Notes: generated from the sequence alone by a model not told the origin. Shown: positions 1-9,420, counted from the first letter of the stretch. The stretch is 64,000 nucleotides of DNA from Paenibacillus sp. HW567 (GCF_000374185.1 NZ_KB910518.1:3109687-3173686), one strand, 5' to 3'. Translations and numbers: made by a program.

Positions 1-251
1 ATGTTACTGTTAACGGTAAAAAAGTCGACATCGCTTCTTACCGCGTAAGCGTAGGCGACGTGATCGGACTTCGTGAAAGAAGCCGCGCTATGACTTCTAT
101 CAAAGAAGCTCTTGAAAACCGCAGCCACCTTCCAGCTTATCTGGAATATGCTGATGGCTCTTTCGAAGGCAAATACATCCGTTTGCCAGAACGCGCCGAG
201 CTGTCCCAAGATATCGACGAGAAGCAAATCGTCGAGTTCTACAACCGTTAA
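1..251 (+). CDS. rpsD: 30S ribosomal protein S4, C-terminal part (5' truncated by window edge)
   Basis: The reading frame is open from base 3 to the TAA at 249-251 and encodes the last 82 residues of ribosomal protein S4. S4 binds 16S rRNA early in small-subunit assembly and in many bacteria represses its own translation. The visible part holds the end of the S4 RNA-binding domain (VTVNGKKVDI, then SYRVSVGDVI) and the usual C-terminus ending IVEFYNR. A strong terminator follows at once, so this is the end of its transcript. The tyrS neighbour, facing it, is also adjacent to rpsD in Bacillus. Identification is firm. Confidence 0.97.
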   Translation, partial: VTVNGKKVDIASYRVSVGDVIGLRERSRAMTSIKEALENRSHLPAYLEYADGSFEGKYIRLPERAELSQDIDEKQIVEFYNR

Positions 252-280
252 GATTTTCGCTTACAGCGAAAGCGATCAAA

Positions 281-309
281 GCCTCCGGAGCAATCCGGAG
301 GCTTTTTTT
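281..309 (+). terminator. Rho-independent terminator of rpsD
   Basis: Perfect GC-rich stem GCCTCCGGA / TCCGGAGGC with a 4-nt loop (GCAA), followed by seven T residues, 30 bases after the rpsD stop. Confidence 0.95.
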
Positions 310-339
310 GTGCACATGATTGTTTACCTGCTTCTTCGG

Positions 340-1590
340 TCAGGACACAGACAGCTTGGCGAATTTGCGTTTGCCCATCTGGATGATGTCTCCCTCCTGG
401 GGGATGTATTTCCCGTTCGGGTCCTCCTGCTTCACTTCATTCAGCTTCACGGAGCCTTGCACTATACTGCGTCTTGCTTCACTGTTCGAGTCTGCAAAGC
501 CAAGCAGCGTCAGCAGCCTGACCAGCTTGATCGCGCCATTCTCCAGTTCAGCCTCCGGTATGGCAAACGTTGCTATGTCATTCGGCAAAGCCCGCTTCTG
601 GAAGACAGTGATGAAATGCTGCTGCGCAGCGTCCGCTGCTCCGGGGCCATGGTACATTCTCACGAAGGTGTGAGCCAGCCCCATTTTGACATCTCTCGGG
701 TGAATCGTACCCTCTTCAAGCTTTTCCTTTAGCAGCGCAAGTTCTTCATTGCTGACATCTGTAGCCATTTCGTAATATTTCAGCATCTTCCCGTCCGGTA
801 TCGACATCGCTTTGCCGTAGATTTCATTCGGTTCTTCATCAATGCCGATGTAATTCCCCAGACTTTTACTCATTTTCATAACACCGTCCAGTCCTTCGAG
901 CAACGGCATTAATAGAACAGCCTGCGTATCTCCGCCGTATTCCTTCTGGAGCGCGCGGCCCATCAGCACATTGAACTTCTGATCCGTACCGCCAAGCTCC
1001 ACATCGCTTTTGAGTGCAACCGAATCCATTCCCTGCATCAAAGGATAGAAAAATTCATGAACGCTGATCGGCTGTCCGTTCTGGAAACGATTCGTGAAAT
1101 CATCACGCTCCATCATCCGCGCTACGGTTACCTTGGCTGCAAGATTCACGACGTCTGCAAAGGACATCGGGCTGAGCCATTCCGAATTGTAAAATATCTT
1201 TGTTTTCTCAGGGTCAAGAATTTTAAAGATCTGCTTCTTGTAAGTCTCGGCATTACGCTGCACATCCTCCTCGCTAAGCTGCTTGCGTGTCTCGGATTTG
1301 CCTGTAGGATCACCGATGCGTCCCGTGAAATCTCCGATAATGATCTGCACCTGATGCCCAAGCTCCTGGAACTGCCGCAGCTTATGAATGACTACGGTAT
1401 GACCGATATGGATATCCGGTGCAGACGGATCAAGGCCCAGCTTAACGTTCAGCGGAACACCGGTAACTACAGAAGCCATGACCTTCCGCTTCAGCTCCTC
1501 TTCCGGCACAATTTCTGCTGCTCCGCGCCGGATGATTTCGAGCTGCCGCTCTGCCTCCTGCTGGGCAATTGTGAGTTCTTCCCATTTCAT
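340..1590 (-). CDS. tyrS: Tyrosyl-tRNA synthetase (TyrZ-like type)
   Basis: Class I aminoacyl-tRNA synthetase that charges tRNA-Tyr in the cytoplasm. The 416-residue protein has the ATP-binding signature HIGH at residues 61-64, the KMSKS loop (MKMSKSLGN) in the second third, and a C-terminal S4-like RNA-binding region (SEARRSIVQGSVKLN). The HIGHTVV context and length match the Bacillus TyrZ subgroup rather than classical Bacillus TyrS. The ATG at 1590 is preceded by AAGGGGGGAACAACA. Expression is probably controlled by the tyrosine T-box leader directly upstream. The function call is firm; the subgroup is by memory of family sequences. Confidence 0.96.
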   Translation of the reverse strand: MKWEELTIAQQEAERQLEIIRRGAAEIVPEEELKRKVMASVVTGVPLNVKLGLDPSAPDIHIGHTVVIHKLRQFQELGHQVQIIIGDFTGRIGDPTGKSETRKQLSEEDVQRNAETYKKQIFKILDPEKTKIFYNSEWLSPMSFADVVNLAAKVTVARMMERDDFTNRFQNGQPISVHEFFYPLMQGMDSVALKSDVELGGTDQKFNVLMGRALQKEYGGDTQAVLLMPLLEGLDGVMKMSKSLGNYIGIDEEPNEIYGKAMSIPDGKMLKYYEMATDVSNEELALLKEKLEEGTIHPRDVKMGLAHTFVRMYHGPGAADAAQQHFITVFQKRALPNDIATFAIPEAELENGAIKLVRLLTLLGFADSNSEARRSIVQGSVKLNEVKQEDPNGKYIPQEGDIIQMGKRKFAKLSVS

Positions 1591-1621
1591 TGTTGTTCCC
1601 CCCTTAAATTATAAACGCAAA

Positions 1622-1912
1622 AAAGCCTCTTCTCTCCTCCCAAAGGGACGAGCAAGAGACTCGCGGTACCACCCTAATTAAAGATTATCCGTGACGGATC
1701 ACCGGATGAATCTTCCACTTCATTGCCATAACGGGATTGCACCCGGTCCCGGACTACTGAACAAGCCTTAACTCAGCTTGCCGTTCCTCCGGACAGCTCC
1801 AGACTGTAATTCAAAGGGGCCCGCTGCCGGTTCGCACCACCCACCGGCTCTCTGAAACACATGGCTTGCCTTCTACTGATGTCTTTCCAAGCTTTTTCCA
1901 ATATCCAATTCA
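1622..1912 (-). promoter_or_regulatory. Tyrosine T-box riboswitch leader of tyrS
   Basis: On the minus strand the leader shows the hallmark T-box sequence AGGGTGGTACCGCG (1662-1675), which pairs with the uncharged tRNA acceptor end. A stem I AGTAGAA motif lies near 1880. The specifier loop reads GAATTACAG, placing a UAC tyrosine codon at 1806-1808. An alternative terminator hairpin ends in a T run (about 1622-1662). When tRNA-Tyr is uncharged it should stabilise the antiterminator and let tyrS be transcribed. The specifier identity agrees with the downstream gene. Confidence 0.93.
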
Positions 1913-1917
1913 TGTAT

Positions 1918-1946
1918 TTATAACATGACCGCTTTTCAAAAGTCAA
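1918..1946 (-). promoter_or_regulatory. Sigma-A type promoter of the tyrS leader
   Basis: Minus strand: -35 TTGACT (1941-1946), 17-bp spacer, -10 TTATAA (1918-1923), just upstream of the T-box leader. Confidence 0.75.
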
Positions 1947-2035
1947 CCCGGGATACGAAAAGCCGTTCAGCAGAAGCGCATTCAAAATCGCCAAATTGTG
2001 CTATAATAGTTCCGTTAAAAGGAGGATTAACGTTG

Positions 2036-5020
2036 ATGGTTGAGGAGAACAAAAAGAAAGCCGTAAAACAGCGTCCACCCCGTAGATCCTGGCTCCGCAG
2101 GTTCGGTTCCGTTGTAAAGTGGATGTTTATACTCGGCATCATGGGCATTCTGTTTGCCGGTGGTGCTGTGGCAGGCTACGTGACTTCCATAGTGAAAGAC
2201 GACCCTGTCCGCTCCGAGGAAATGATTCAACAGCAAGTCAGCCAGAACGCCGTCACCGGCTTTGCCTATTTCCGCGACGGTCAGCCGATCGGCCAGCTTC
2301 GGACCGAAGAGGACCGCAGACTTATTCAATTTAACGATATCCCCCAGCTTGTGATTGATGCCGTCCTCTCTATAGAGGACAATAATTTCTACAATCATCA
2401 CGGAGTGGATTACAGCGGCACCCTCCGCGCCGTTAAGCAGAAGCTGCTGAACGAATCTGTTCAGACCGGCGGCAGCACGCTGACCCAGCAGCTCGCAAGA
2501 CGCGTGTTCCTTAATCTGGACCGTACAGAAGACCGCAAAATCAAGGAAATTCTGCTGTCGCTGCGGCTGGAGCGCTTTTTATCCAAGCAGGAAATTTTAA
2601 CAGCCTACCTGAACAAGGTTCCGTTCGGCAACGGGTCGAACGGTTATAATCTGTTCGGGATCAAAGCCGCCGCCAAAGGCATCTTTGGACTGGACAATCT
2701 GGATAAACTGAACGTAGCCCAAGCTGCCTATCTGGCTGGATTACCTCAGCTTCCATCCAAGTATTCCGCGTTCAACGGAGTTGGCGAATTTAATGAAAAG
2801 GCTTTTAACAGAGCCCTGGAGCGCCAGCGGCTGGTACTGCGCCGGATGCTGGAGGAGAACAAAATCACTTCCTCCCAGTATGATGAAGCACTCCGCTTCG
2901 ATATTAAAGGCTCTCTCGCCCCGCATACGAAAAAGGCTTACGCCACATACCCGTATCTCATGCTTGAGACCGAACGCAAGGCAGCCGAGATTCTGCTGTC
3001 GATTAATGAAGGCAACCATGGTGCTGTTGATCCTACTGCCCCCGCAGGCAGTGATAACACCGTACTCCTTGAGGAAGCCCGCCAGCAGCTTATGACCGGC
3101 GGCTACCGGGTATACACCACAATCGACAAAAAGGTGTACAGTGCGATGCACAGCATCTCGGAGGACAGCAGCAATTTTACGAAGGACAGTAAGACAAAAG
3201 GCAAGGAACAAACCGCAGGAATGATGATCGACAACAAAACCGGAGCCATCCTTGGGATGATCGAAGGGCGCGACTTCAATATTGAGCAGATGAACTACGC
3301 TACCCAAATGGTCCGTCAGCCTGGTTCGACCATGAAGCCGATAGCCGCGTATCTGCCTGCTCTGGATGCCGGACTCATTCAGCCTGCTGGCATCCTCGAC
3401 GATGCGCCAATCATTCTGAAGGACGGAGGCAAGGGATTTCACATTCCCAAGAATGCCAATAACCGCTATCAGGGGCTGGTAACTGCCCGCTATGCGCTTA
3501 ACAAGTCTTTGAATCTGCCTGCCCTTAAGCTGTTTAATTATTCGGTTGGCATCGACAAGGCCTGGGCTTTCGCCAAGAAGCTGGGCATTACCACGATTCA
3601 AGATAATGATTATGGTGCGCAGACCGGCGTAATCGGGGGGTTGCGCTATGGAGTAACCGTTGAGGATTTGACCAATGCCTATTCTGCAATCGGCAATCAT
3701 GGGGCTTTTACGGATGCTTACATGATTGAGAAGATCGTCGATTCACAGGGTAAAATCATCTATCAGCATAAAGTTAATCCCGAGCAGGTTTTCTCTAAGC
3801 AGACTGCCTATCTCATGACAGATATGCTGCGAACGGTTATTACCGAAGGAACGGCAAGCACGGTCAAGAAGAATTATAAACACTTCAAGGACGTGCCGAT
3901 TGTCGGCAAAACCGGTTCTACGCAAAACTACGGAGATGTGTGGTTTATGGGCTACACCCCGGATGTGACACTGGGCATGTGGGTCGGTTATAAGGAACAG
4001 ATCAATACGCTTCAGGGCGATACCCAGAAGCGGCAGGCCCAGACACTATGGACCAAGGTCATGAATACCGTTATTGAAAAGCGGCCTGAGCTGTTCGTGA
4101 CGAAGGAATTTGCCAAGCCTGACGGCATTGTCAAAAAGACCGTTTCAGCTTACAGCGGCAAGCTGCCAACCAGCTTGACCGACAGATTTACCACAGATCT
4201 GTTCAACGTCAAATTTGTTCCAACTACAAGCGATGACGGGATTTCCAAAGCCAAATATATTACGTACAATGGTGTGAATTATCTGCCGCTTGAAGGCACA
4301 CCGGACGATTTCCTGAAGGAGAAAATTGTTGTTAAGCGCGAGAAGCCGATACAGGATCTGGTCAAGGAATTACTCGCTGCCTTTCCAAGGATGAAACAGC
4401 ATGAGTCTCTGGAATATTACATGCCTGAGGATGCCAAGTCCGATTTCCCTACCGAGATTGATCCAAGGGTGGATGATGGTACGGCTCCAACACCGCCAGG
4501 CAGCGTGAACGTGTCTTACAGCACGGGAAAAGCGGTTATTACCTTTACTCCTAGCGGCTCGTCCGACGTTGTCGGTTACCGTCTATACCGTTCGCTGAAC
4601 GGAGGCTCGTTCCAGAAGCTGGCTGTCCTCTCTGCCGGTGAGGGTACTACTTTCAGCCCGGGCACTCCAGCCGGTGCAAATGCCACCTTCTATGTGGCTG
4701 CTGTGGATGTTGCCGGACATGAGTCAGCCTCAAGCAGCGTAACAAGCGGAGCAACGCCAACACCGGAGCCAACGGCACTGCCGGAAGCATCGCCTGGCGC
4801 CGAAGCTACGCCGGACCCGGGAGTGCAGCCTGGAAGCACAGAAGATCCCGGAGCGATTATAGTTCAGCCTCCATCAGAAACTGAAGTGCCAACGGGTAGC
4901 GGTAACACTGGTGCCGGCAGCAACAACCCTGCTGCGGGCAACGCCGCTGGCGTGAATGCCGCTAACGGAAACGCCGCCGGAGGAGCCAAGGCTGGAAATA
5001 CCGCAGGAAACACTCAGTAA
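2036..5020 (+). CDS. ponA: Class A penicillin-binding protein (PBP1A type), glycosyltransferase/transpeptidase
   Basis: Bifunctional cell-wall enzyme that polymerises lipid II glycans and cross-links peptides outside the membrane. With the ATG at 2036 it has 994 residues: a basic cytoplasmic N-terminus, one membrane segment (about 32-52), and a GT51 domain with catalytic Glu114 in EDNNFY and the GGSTLTQQL motif. The transpeptidase domain has S431-T-M-K, S491-L-N493 and K625-T-G. A fibronectin type III-like module follows, then a low-complexity P/T/E and then G/N/A-rich tail of roughly 100 residues. GGAGG (2021-2025) is 10 nt from this ATG and 7 nt from an in-frame TTG at 2033, so TTG is an alternative start. 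Family assignment is firm; the gene symbol is by analogy. Confidence 0.94.
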   Translation: MVEENKKKAVKQRPPRRSWLRRFGSVVKWMFILGIMGILFAGGAVAGYVTSIVKDDPVRSEEMIQQQVSQNAVTGFAYFRDGQPIGQLRTEEDRRLIQFNDIPQLVIDAVLSIEDNNFYNHHGVDYSGTLRAVKQKLLNESVQTGGSTLTQQLARRVFLNLDRTEDRKIKEILLSLRLERFLSKQEILTAYLNKVPFGNGSNGYNLFGIKAAAKGIFGLDNLDKLNVAQAAYLAGLPQLPSKYSAFNGVGEFNEKAFNRALERQRLVLRRMLEENKITSSQYDEALRFDIKGSLAPHTKKAYATYPYLMLETERKAAEILLSINEGNHGAVDPTAPAGSDNTVLLEEARQQLMTGGYRVYTTIDKKVYSAMHSISEDSSNFTKDSKTKGKEQTAGMMIDNKTGAILGMIEGRDFNIEQMNYATQMVRQPGSTMKPIAAYLPALDAGLIQPAGILDDAPIILKDGGKGFHIPKNANNRYQGLVTARYALNKSLNLPALKLFNYSVGIDKAWAFAKKLGITTIQDNDYGAQTGVIGGLRYGVTVEDLTNAYSAIGNHGAFTDAYMIEKIVDSQGKIIYQHKVNPEQVFSKQTAYLMTDMLRTVITEGTASTVKKNYKHFKDVPIVGKTGSTQNYGDVWFMGYTPDVTLGMWVGYKEQINTLQGDTQKRQAQTLWTKVMNTVIEKRPELFVTKEFAKPDGIVKKTVSAYSGKLPTSLTDRFTTDLFNVKFVPTTSDDGISKAKYITYNGVNYLPLEGTPDDFLKEKIVVKREKPIQDLVKELLAAFPRMKQHESLEYYMPEDAKSDFPTEIDPRVDDGTAPTPPGSVNVSYSTGKAVITFTPSGSSDVVGYRLYRSLNGGSFQKLAVLSAGEGTTFSPGTPAGANATFYVAAVDVAGHESASSSVTSGATPTPEPTALPEASPGAEATPDPGVQPGSTEDPGAIIVQPPSETEVPTGSGNTGAGSNNPAAGNAAGVNAANGNAAGGAKAGNTAGNTQ

Positions 5021-5037
5021 GGCAGATGTCTTCATAC

Positions 5038-5075
5038 AAAAACACCGTTCCCTGATTTTAGAGAACGGTGTTTTT
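5038..5075. terminator. Bidirectional terminator between ponA and acsA
   Basis: Stem AAAAACACCGTTC / GAACGGTGTTTTT, with A and T runs on both sides, between convergent genes. Confidence 0.93.
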
Positions 5076-5096
5076 GATATGAACTCCTAAACTGAA

Positions 5097-6821
5097 CTAC
5101 TCCTCAATGGTAGACAGATCACCAGCAGGAAGATGCAGCTCCCATGCCTTCAGCACGCGGCGCATGATTTTTCCCGAGCGGGTCTTGGGCAGTTTATCCT
5201 TGAATTCGATTTCCCGTGGCGCGGCATGGGCGGATAATCCGGCTTTGACAAATGCGGCAATCTCTTCCTTCAACTGTGCTGTCGGAAGATAGCCCTCGCG
5301 CAACGAGATAAATGCCTTGATGATCTCGCCACGCAGCACATCCGGTTTACCAATGACCCCCGCCTCAGCTACTGCCGGATGCTCAACCAGCTTGCTTTCC
5401 ACCTCGAACGGACCGATCCGCTCACCGGAGGAATTGATCACATCATCAATACGGCCCTGGAACCAGAAATATCCGTCCTCGTCCATATATGCAGAATCTC
5501 CGGAAATGTACCAGCCGGGAATACGGAAATACTCTTCAAACTTCGCCGGATTGTTCCAGATCTTGCCCATCATGGAGGGCCAGGGTGTCCGTATAGCCAG
5601 ATTGCCCATCGAATAGGGCGGCAGCAGATTGCCCCGGTCATCCAGTATCGCGGCTTCGATGCCCGGAAGCGGACGCCCCATAGAGCCGGGCTTAATGTCC
5701 ATTCCCGGATAATTGCAGATTAGCTGCGCACCGGTCTCCGTCATCCACCAGGTGTCGTGAATACGCTGCTGATATATTTTATCGCCCCAGCGCACAACCT
5801 CGGGATTCAGCGGCTCGCCAACAGACAATACATGGCGCAGGCTGCTAAGATGGATTCCCTGCAGACTCGCCTCCCCGGCTCCCATAAGCATGCGAAATGC
5901 AGTAGGCGCACTGTACCACACCGTAACCGCGAACCGCTCAATGGTCTTATACCAGTCCTGCGGACTGAAGCGGCCGCCGCGCACCACATTGGTTACTCCA
6001 TTCAGCCAAGGCGCAAAAATCCCATAGGAGGTTCCCGTTACCCAGCCCGGGTCTGCCGTACACCAATAGACATCGTCAGGACGCAAATCAAGCACAACTC
6101 TGCCTGTATAATAATGCTGGATCATCGCTCTCTGCACATGGTAGACGCCTTTGGGCTTGCCCGTTGAGCCTGAGGTGTAATGCATGATCAGCCCATCCTC
6201 CAGACTCAGCCACTCCGGCTCCAGCTCTGCCGATGCCGCCGCGGTCTCCTCTTCATAGCTCACGACTCTCTGCTCTCCGTCCGTGCTCCCGCCAATGACA
6301 AAAACATGCCGCAGTGCGGGCAATTCAGCCCGGTTCACCCGGGGCAGCAGCTCCGGTGTAGTGATCAGAGCCACCGCCCCGCTGTCCTCCAGCCGGTCCT
6401 TCACCGCCGTTTCCATAAAAGCCTCAAACAACGGTCCTGCCACCGCCCCCACCTTGAGAATGCCCAGCAGACTAAAGTACAGCTCCGGCCTCCGCGGCAT
6501 AAAGATAAACACACGATCTCCTTTGCCGATCCCATATCCGCGGAGCACGTTACCGAACCGGTTCGACTGCTCCCGCAGCTCGGAGAATGTGTACCTCTCT
6601 TCCCGCAAGGAATCACTGTAGATTAAGGCTGTGGCTGATCCACGGCCTTCCAGCACATGCCGGTCTATGGCTTCATGGGCCATATTCACTTTACCGCTCT
6701 CGTGCCAGGAGAAGTCTCTCTCAATATCCTCCCACCGGAATTCGCTGACTGCCCGGGAATAATCCGCCATGTTCGCGTGCTTTACGCGGCCCGGCAAAAT
6801 TTCGCTGTGGACTTGCCCCAT
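5097..6821 (-). CDS. acsA: Acetyl-CoA synthetase (AMP-forming)
   Basis: Activates acetate to acetyl-AMP and then acetyl-CoA in the cytoplasm. The 574-residue protein has the adenylate-forming P-loop-like motif YTSGSTGKPKGV, the YISGD/GRIDD region, and the C-terminal motif RSGKIMRR. Lys551 there is the conserved residue acetylated by AcuA-type enzymes. The frame is open further upstream to a GTG at 6839, but that GTG overlaps the ribosome site GGGAGG. The ATG at 6821 lies about 8 nt after it and is preferred. It is divergent from acuA, as in Bacillus subtilis, where AcuA inactivates AcsA. Confidence 0.95.
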   Translation of the reverse strand: MGQVHSEILPGRVKHANMADYSRAVSEFRWEDIERDFSWHESGKVNMAHEAIDRHVLEGRGSATALIYSDSLREERYTFSELREQSNRFGNVLRGYGIGKGDRVFIFMPRRPELYFSLLGILKVGAVAGPLFEAFMETAVKDRLEDSGAVALITTPELLPRVNRAELPALRHVFVIGGSTDGEQRVVSYEEETAAASAELEPEWLSLEDGLIMHYTSGSTGKPKGVYHVQRAMIQHYYTGRVVLDLRPDDVYWCTADPGWVTGTSYGIFAPWLNGVTNVVRGGRFSPQDWYKTIERFAVTVWYSAPTAFRMLMGAGEASLQGIHLSSLRHVLSVGEPLNPEVVRWGDKIYQQRIHDTWWMTETGAQLICNYPGMDIKPGSMGRPLPGIEAAILDDRGNLLPPYSMGNLAIRTPWPSMMGKIWNNPAKFEEYFRIPGWYISGDSAYMDEDGYFWFQGRIDDVINSSGERIGPFEVESKLVEHPAVAEAGVIGKPDVLRGEIIKAFISLREGYLPTAQLKEEIAAFVKAGLSAHAAPREIEFKDKLPKTRSGKIMRRVLKAWELHLPAGDLSTIEE

Positions 6822-6934
6822 TACCCTTGCCTCCCTCACTTGTTTGATTTAAGCTTTAAGGGCGAGATTCTTCTCTTAAGCAATTCTGTCAATGGATTAA
6901 ATGTGAATATTTTATGTCGGAATCAGTATATCAT

Positions 6935-6948
6935 AGGAAGCGGTTACA
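6935..6948. promoter_or_regulatory. Candidate CcpA-binding cre site between acsA and acuA
   Basis: AGGAAGCGGTTACA matches the cre consensus TGNAANCGNTNNCA at all fixed positions but the first. It sits in the divergent acsA-acuA intergenic region, where cre-mediated glucose repression is known in Bacillus. Inference from sequence only. Confidence 0.5.
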
Positions 6949-6982
6949 ATCCATATTATAGTGAACCGGAAGGAGCCCAATC

Positions 6983-7615
6983 ATGGAGCACCGCAAAATC
7001 CCCGTCTCTCATACCCTAATTCACAATGGCGAAGACATAACCGTTGCCGGTCCCATGCTCCCAGAGACACTGGAAGGGCTGGCAATGCATTCCGGACTGG
7101 ATGCGTTCCGTAAGCCCCGCGAGCAACTGGAAGCGCTCATAGAGATCGCTGGGCTGCCTGAGGGACGTGTTATTGCCGCTGTTGCTGGAAACATCATTAT
7201 AGGCTATGTTACCTTTCATTATCCCGATGAGCTGGAGCTTTGGTCGCAAGGCGGGATGGCCGATCTAGTGGAGCTGGGTGCGATAGAAGTAGCGGATAAT
7301 TACAGGGGGAGCGGACTTGCGAAGCTGCTGGTTGGCAGCGCTTTTGAAGAGGAACAATTGGAGAATTGCATTGTGTTCACAACCGAATATTATTGGCATT
7401 GGGACCTGAAGGGCAGCGGGCTTGATGTGTGGGCGTACCGCCAGATGATGGAGAAGCTGATGCAAACCGTAAACATGGTGTGGTATGCCACAGATGATCC
7501 GGAAATTTGCTCCCACCCTGCCAACTGCCTTATGGTCCGTATCGGCCGCGAAGTGCCGATGTCCTCGCAGGAAACCTTTGACCGTGTGCGTTTCAGACAG
7601 CGTTTTATGTATTAG
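6983..7615 (+). CDS. acuA: AcuA-type protein acetyltransferase acting on AcsA
   Basis: GNAT-fold lysine acetyltransferase, expected to acetylate and switch off acetyl-CoA synthetase. The 210-residue length equals Bacillus AcuA. Shared segments include AGLPEGR, ELGAIEVA, TTEYYWHWDLKG, SSHPANCLM-like (CSHPANCLMVRIG) and the RFMY C-terminus. The acetyl-CoA pocket lies around NYRGSGLAKLL. GGAAGGAG precedes the ATG by a good distance. The divergent pairing with acsA supports the role. Bacillus acuB and acuC, which normally follow, are absent here: mtnN begins 4 bases after the stop on the other strand. Confidence 0.94.
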   Translation: MEHRKIPVSHTLIHNGEDITVAGPMLPETLEGLAMHSGLDAFRKPREQLEALIEIAGLPEGRVIAAVAGNIIIGYVTFHYPDELELWSQGGMADLVELGAIEVADNYRGSGLAKLLVGSAFEEEQLENCIVFTTEYYWHWDLKGSGLDVWAYRQMMEKLMQTVNMVWYATDDPEICSHPANCLMVRIGREVPMSSQETFDRVRFRQRFMY

Positions 7616-7619
7616 AGGA

Positions 7620-8315
7620 TTACATTGCCTTTAACATATATTCAAGTATGGCATGAGAACGTTCGGAAGCCGCTACTGTGAAATCACGGTAATTCACATG
7701 CGCAGACCCGTCAGCCTTATCTGACATCGAGCGGATAATTACAAAAGGCACAGCATTCATGAAACACACCTGGGCGACAGCAGCCCCTTCCATTTCAGCA
7801 CATGCTCCGTCCAGTTGTTCCCGCAGCCCCGCCACAAACGACGCGCTGGCAATGAACTGGTCTCCGGACAGTACAACCCCGGTTACCGCCTTCTGCTTCA
7901 GCTCATGGCAGGCCTGCTCCGCAAGCACCACCAATGCCGGATCTGCCAGAAATGCGGAAGTTTCCTGATATGGAATGACTCCCCGCGGATAGCCAAGAGC
8001 TGTAGCATCCATATCATGCTGAATACACTTCGATGAGACTACAATATCTCCTATGCCAAGATCAGGATGGACCGCTCCGGCAACACCCGTGAACAATACA
8101 CGCGACACCCCGAAGGCATCGACCAGAATTTGTGTCGTCACCGCCGCATTGACTTTGCCAACCCCTGATTTGCAGAGCACAGCCTTTTTGCCGAATATAG
8201 CTCCCGAATAGTAATGAATACCCGCCTTGACCGTGGTCACTTTATCTTCCATACTCTCCAGCAGCAGCTTGATCTCCTCATCCATCGCTCCAATCAATCC
8301 AATCACTTCACTCAT
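7620..8315 (-). CDS. mtnN: 5'-methylthioadenosine/S-adenosylhomocysteine nucleosidase
   Basis: Hydrolyses MTA and SAH to adenine plus methylthioribose or ribosylhomocysteine. It thereby serves methionine salvage, detoxifies SAH and supplies the AI-2 precursor pathway. The 231-residue protein has the family motifs IGLIGAMDEEI at the start, TGVAGAVHPDLGIGDIVVS, the EMEGAAVAQV substrate segment and IIRSMSDKAD with the catalytic Asp. GGGAGGG lies a suitable distance before the ATG. It is a stand-alone gene between acuA and the ccpA terminator. Confidence 0.95.
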   Translation of the reverse strand: MSEVIGLIGAMDEEIKLLLESMEDKVTTVKAGIHYYSGAIFGKKAVLCKSGVGKVNAAVTTQILVDAFGVSRVLFTGVAGAVHPDLGIGDIVVSSKCIQHDMDATALGYPRGVIPYQETSAFLADPALVVLAEQACHELKQKAVTGVVLSGDQFIASASFVAGLREQLDGACAEMEGAAVAQVCFMNAVPFVIIRSMSDKADGSAHVNYRDFTVAASERSHAILEYMLKAM

Positions 8316-8352
8316 ATGTACCCTCCCGCAAAATATAGACTGTATAAAACAT

Positions 8353-8375
8353 AAAAAGCTCCTAGCAGGAGCTTT
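8353..8375 (-). terminator. Terminator of ccpA
   Basis: Minus strand AAAGCTCCTGCTAGGAGCTTTTT; a short perfect stem followed by T residues, 35 nt past the ccpA stop. Confidence 0.85.
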
Positions 8376-8409
8376 CTACGTAACTTATGTTCAATGCTGA
8401 CGCCGAAGC

Positions 8410-9420
8410 TTACTTGTTCACATGGTTTACGGACAGACGCAGAATTGTCTCATGCGGCAAAATAACACGCGGATTCTCAACTGTTTCCTTCTTCATGAGC
8501 TTAGTCAAAAGTCTCATCGCTACCGCACCGAGGTCATACATTGGCTGCGCTACGGTTGTCAGTGTAGGACGGACCATGGAAGCCATGCGGATGTTATCGA
8601 CACTGATAATCGAGAAGTCATCCGGGACCTTAAGACCTTCATCCTGAATGCTGTGAATGGCGCCAATCGCCATTTCATCCGTTGCGGCAAATACAGCCGT
8701 TGGTTTCTTCTTGAGGCCCAGGAAGTATTTCATAGCTTCGACACCGGATTCGTAACGATAGTTCCCGATGCGTACCAGATCCTCCTGATACTCGATGCCG
8801 GCCGCTTCCAGCGCTTTCTTGTAGCCTTGGAAACGGGCATAGCCGTTGGCCGGGTCCTGCAGCGTACCGCTGATCATTGCAATCTCGCGGTGTCCGTGAC
8901 GGATCAGTGTATTCACTGCATCAAAGGCAGCCGTCTCATGGTCGATATCAACCGACGGGTAGGTGCCGTTCTCGTCACGTGTGGCGCACAGCACAATTGG
9001 AACCGCAGACGTCTGGAAGGCCTGGATATGCTCATCCGTTACCGTTCCGCCCATGAAGAGCAGCCCGTCCACTTGTTTCTCGAGCAGTGTGTTAATTACA
9101 CGAATTTCCTTCTCTTTGCGCTTATCCGCATTACACAAAATAATGTTGTAATGATACATATTAGCGATATCTTCGATCCCGCGCGCAATTTCTGCAAAAA
9201 TCGAGTTCGAAATATCAGGAATGACAACCCCGACGGTTGTCGTCTTCTTGCTGGCGAGACCTCTCGCCACGGCATTTGGACGATAGCCCAAACGCTCAAT
9301 CGCTTCAAAAACCTTCTTCCGGGTCTGCGGTTTCACGTTTGGGTTATTATTCACAACCCGTGATACCGTAGCCATAGATACGCCTGCTTCTCGAGCTACA
9401 TCGTAAATGGTTACCGTCAA
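8410..9420 (-). CDS. ccpA: Catabolite control protein A (LacI family)
   Basis: Global carbon-catabolite regulator that binds cre sites with HPr-Ser-P as corepressor. The 336-residue protein has the N-terminal HTH and hinge ([20 protein letters not shown], then [12 protein letters not shown] and [12 protein letters not shown]) and the periplasmic-binding-like core with [12 protein letters not shown]. These features distinguish CcpA from other LacI members. The start codon is TTG at 9420: GGAGAGAG precedes it and no in-frame ATG or GTG lies close upstream. It is monocistronic, with its own terminator. Confidence 0.94.
   Translation of the reverse strand: MTVTIYDVAREAGVSMATVSRVVNNNPNVKPQTRKKVFEAIERLGYRPNAVARGLASKKTTTVGVVIPDISNSIFAEIARGIEDIANMYHYNIILCNADKRKEKEIRVINTLLEKQVDGLLFMGGTVTDEHIQAFQTSAVPIVLCATRDENGTYPSVDIDHETAAFDAVNTLIRHGHREIAMISGTLQDPANGYARFQGYKKALEAAGIEYQEDLVRIGNYRYESGVEAMKYFLGLKKKPTAVFAATDEMAIGAIHSIQDEGLKVPDDFSIISVDNIRMASMVRPTLTTVAQPMYDLGAVAMRLLTKLMKKETVENPRVILPHETILRLSVNHVNK

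Noticed and set aside
1773-1994. 73-codon minus-strand frame over the T-box leader
   Set aside because: The region is explained by conserved T-box elements; the frame is incidental.
2741-3700. 319-codon minus-strand frame inside ponA
   Set aside because: Overlaps the transpeptidase domain entirely; no independent evidence.
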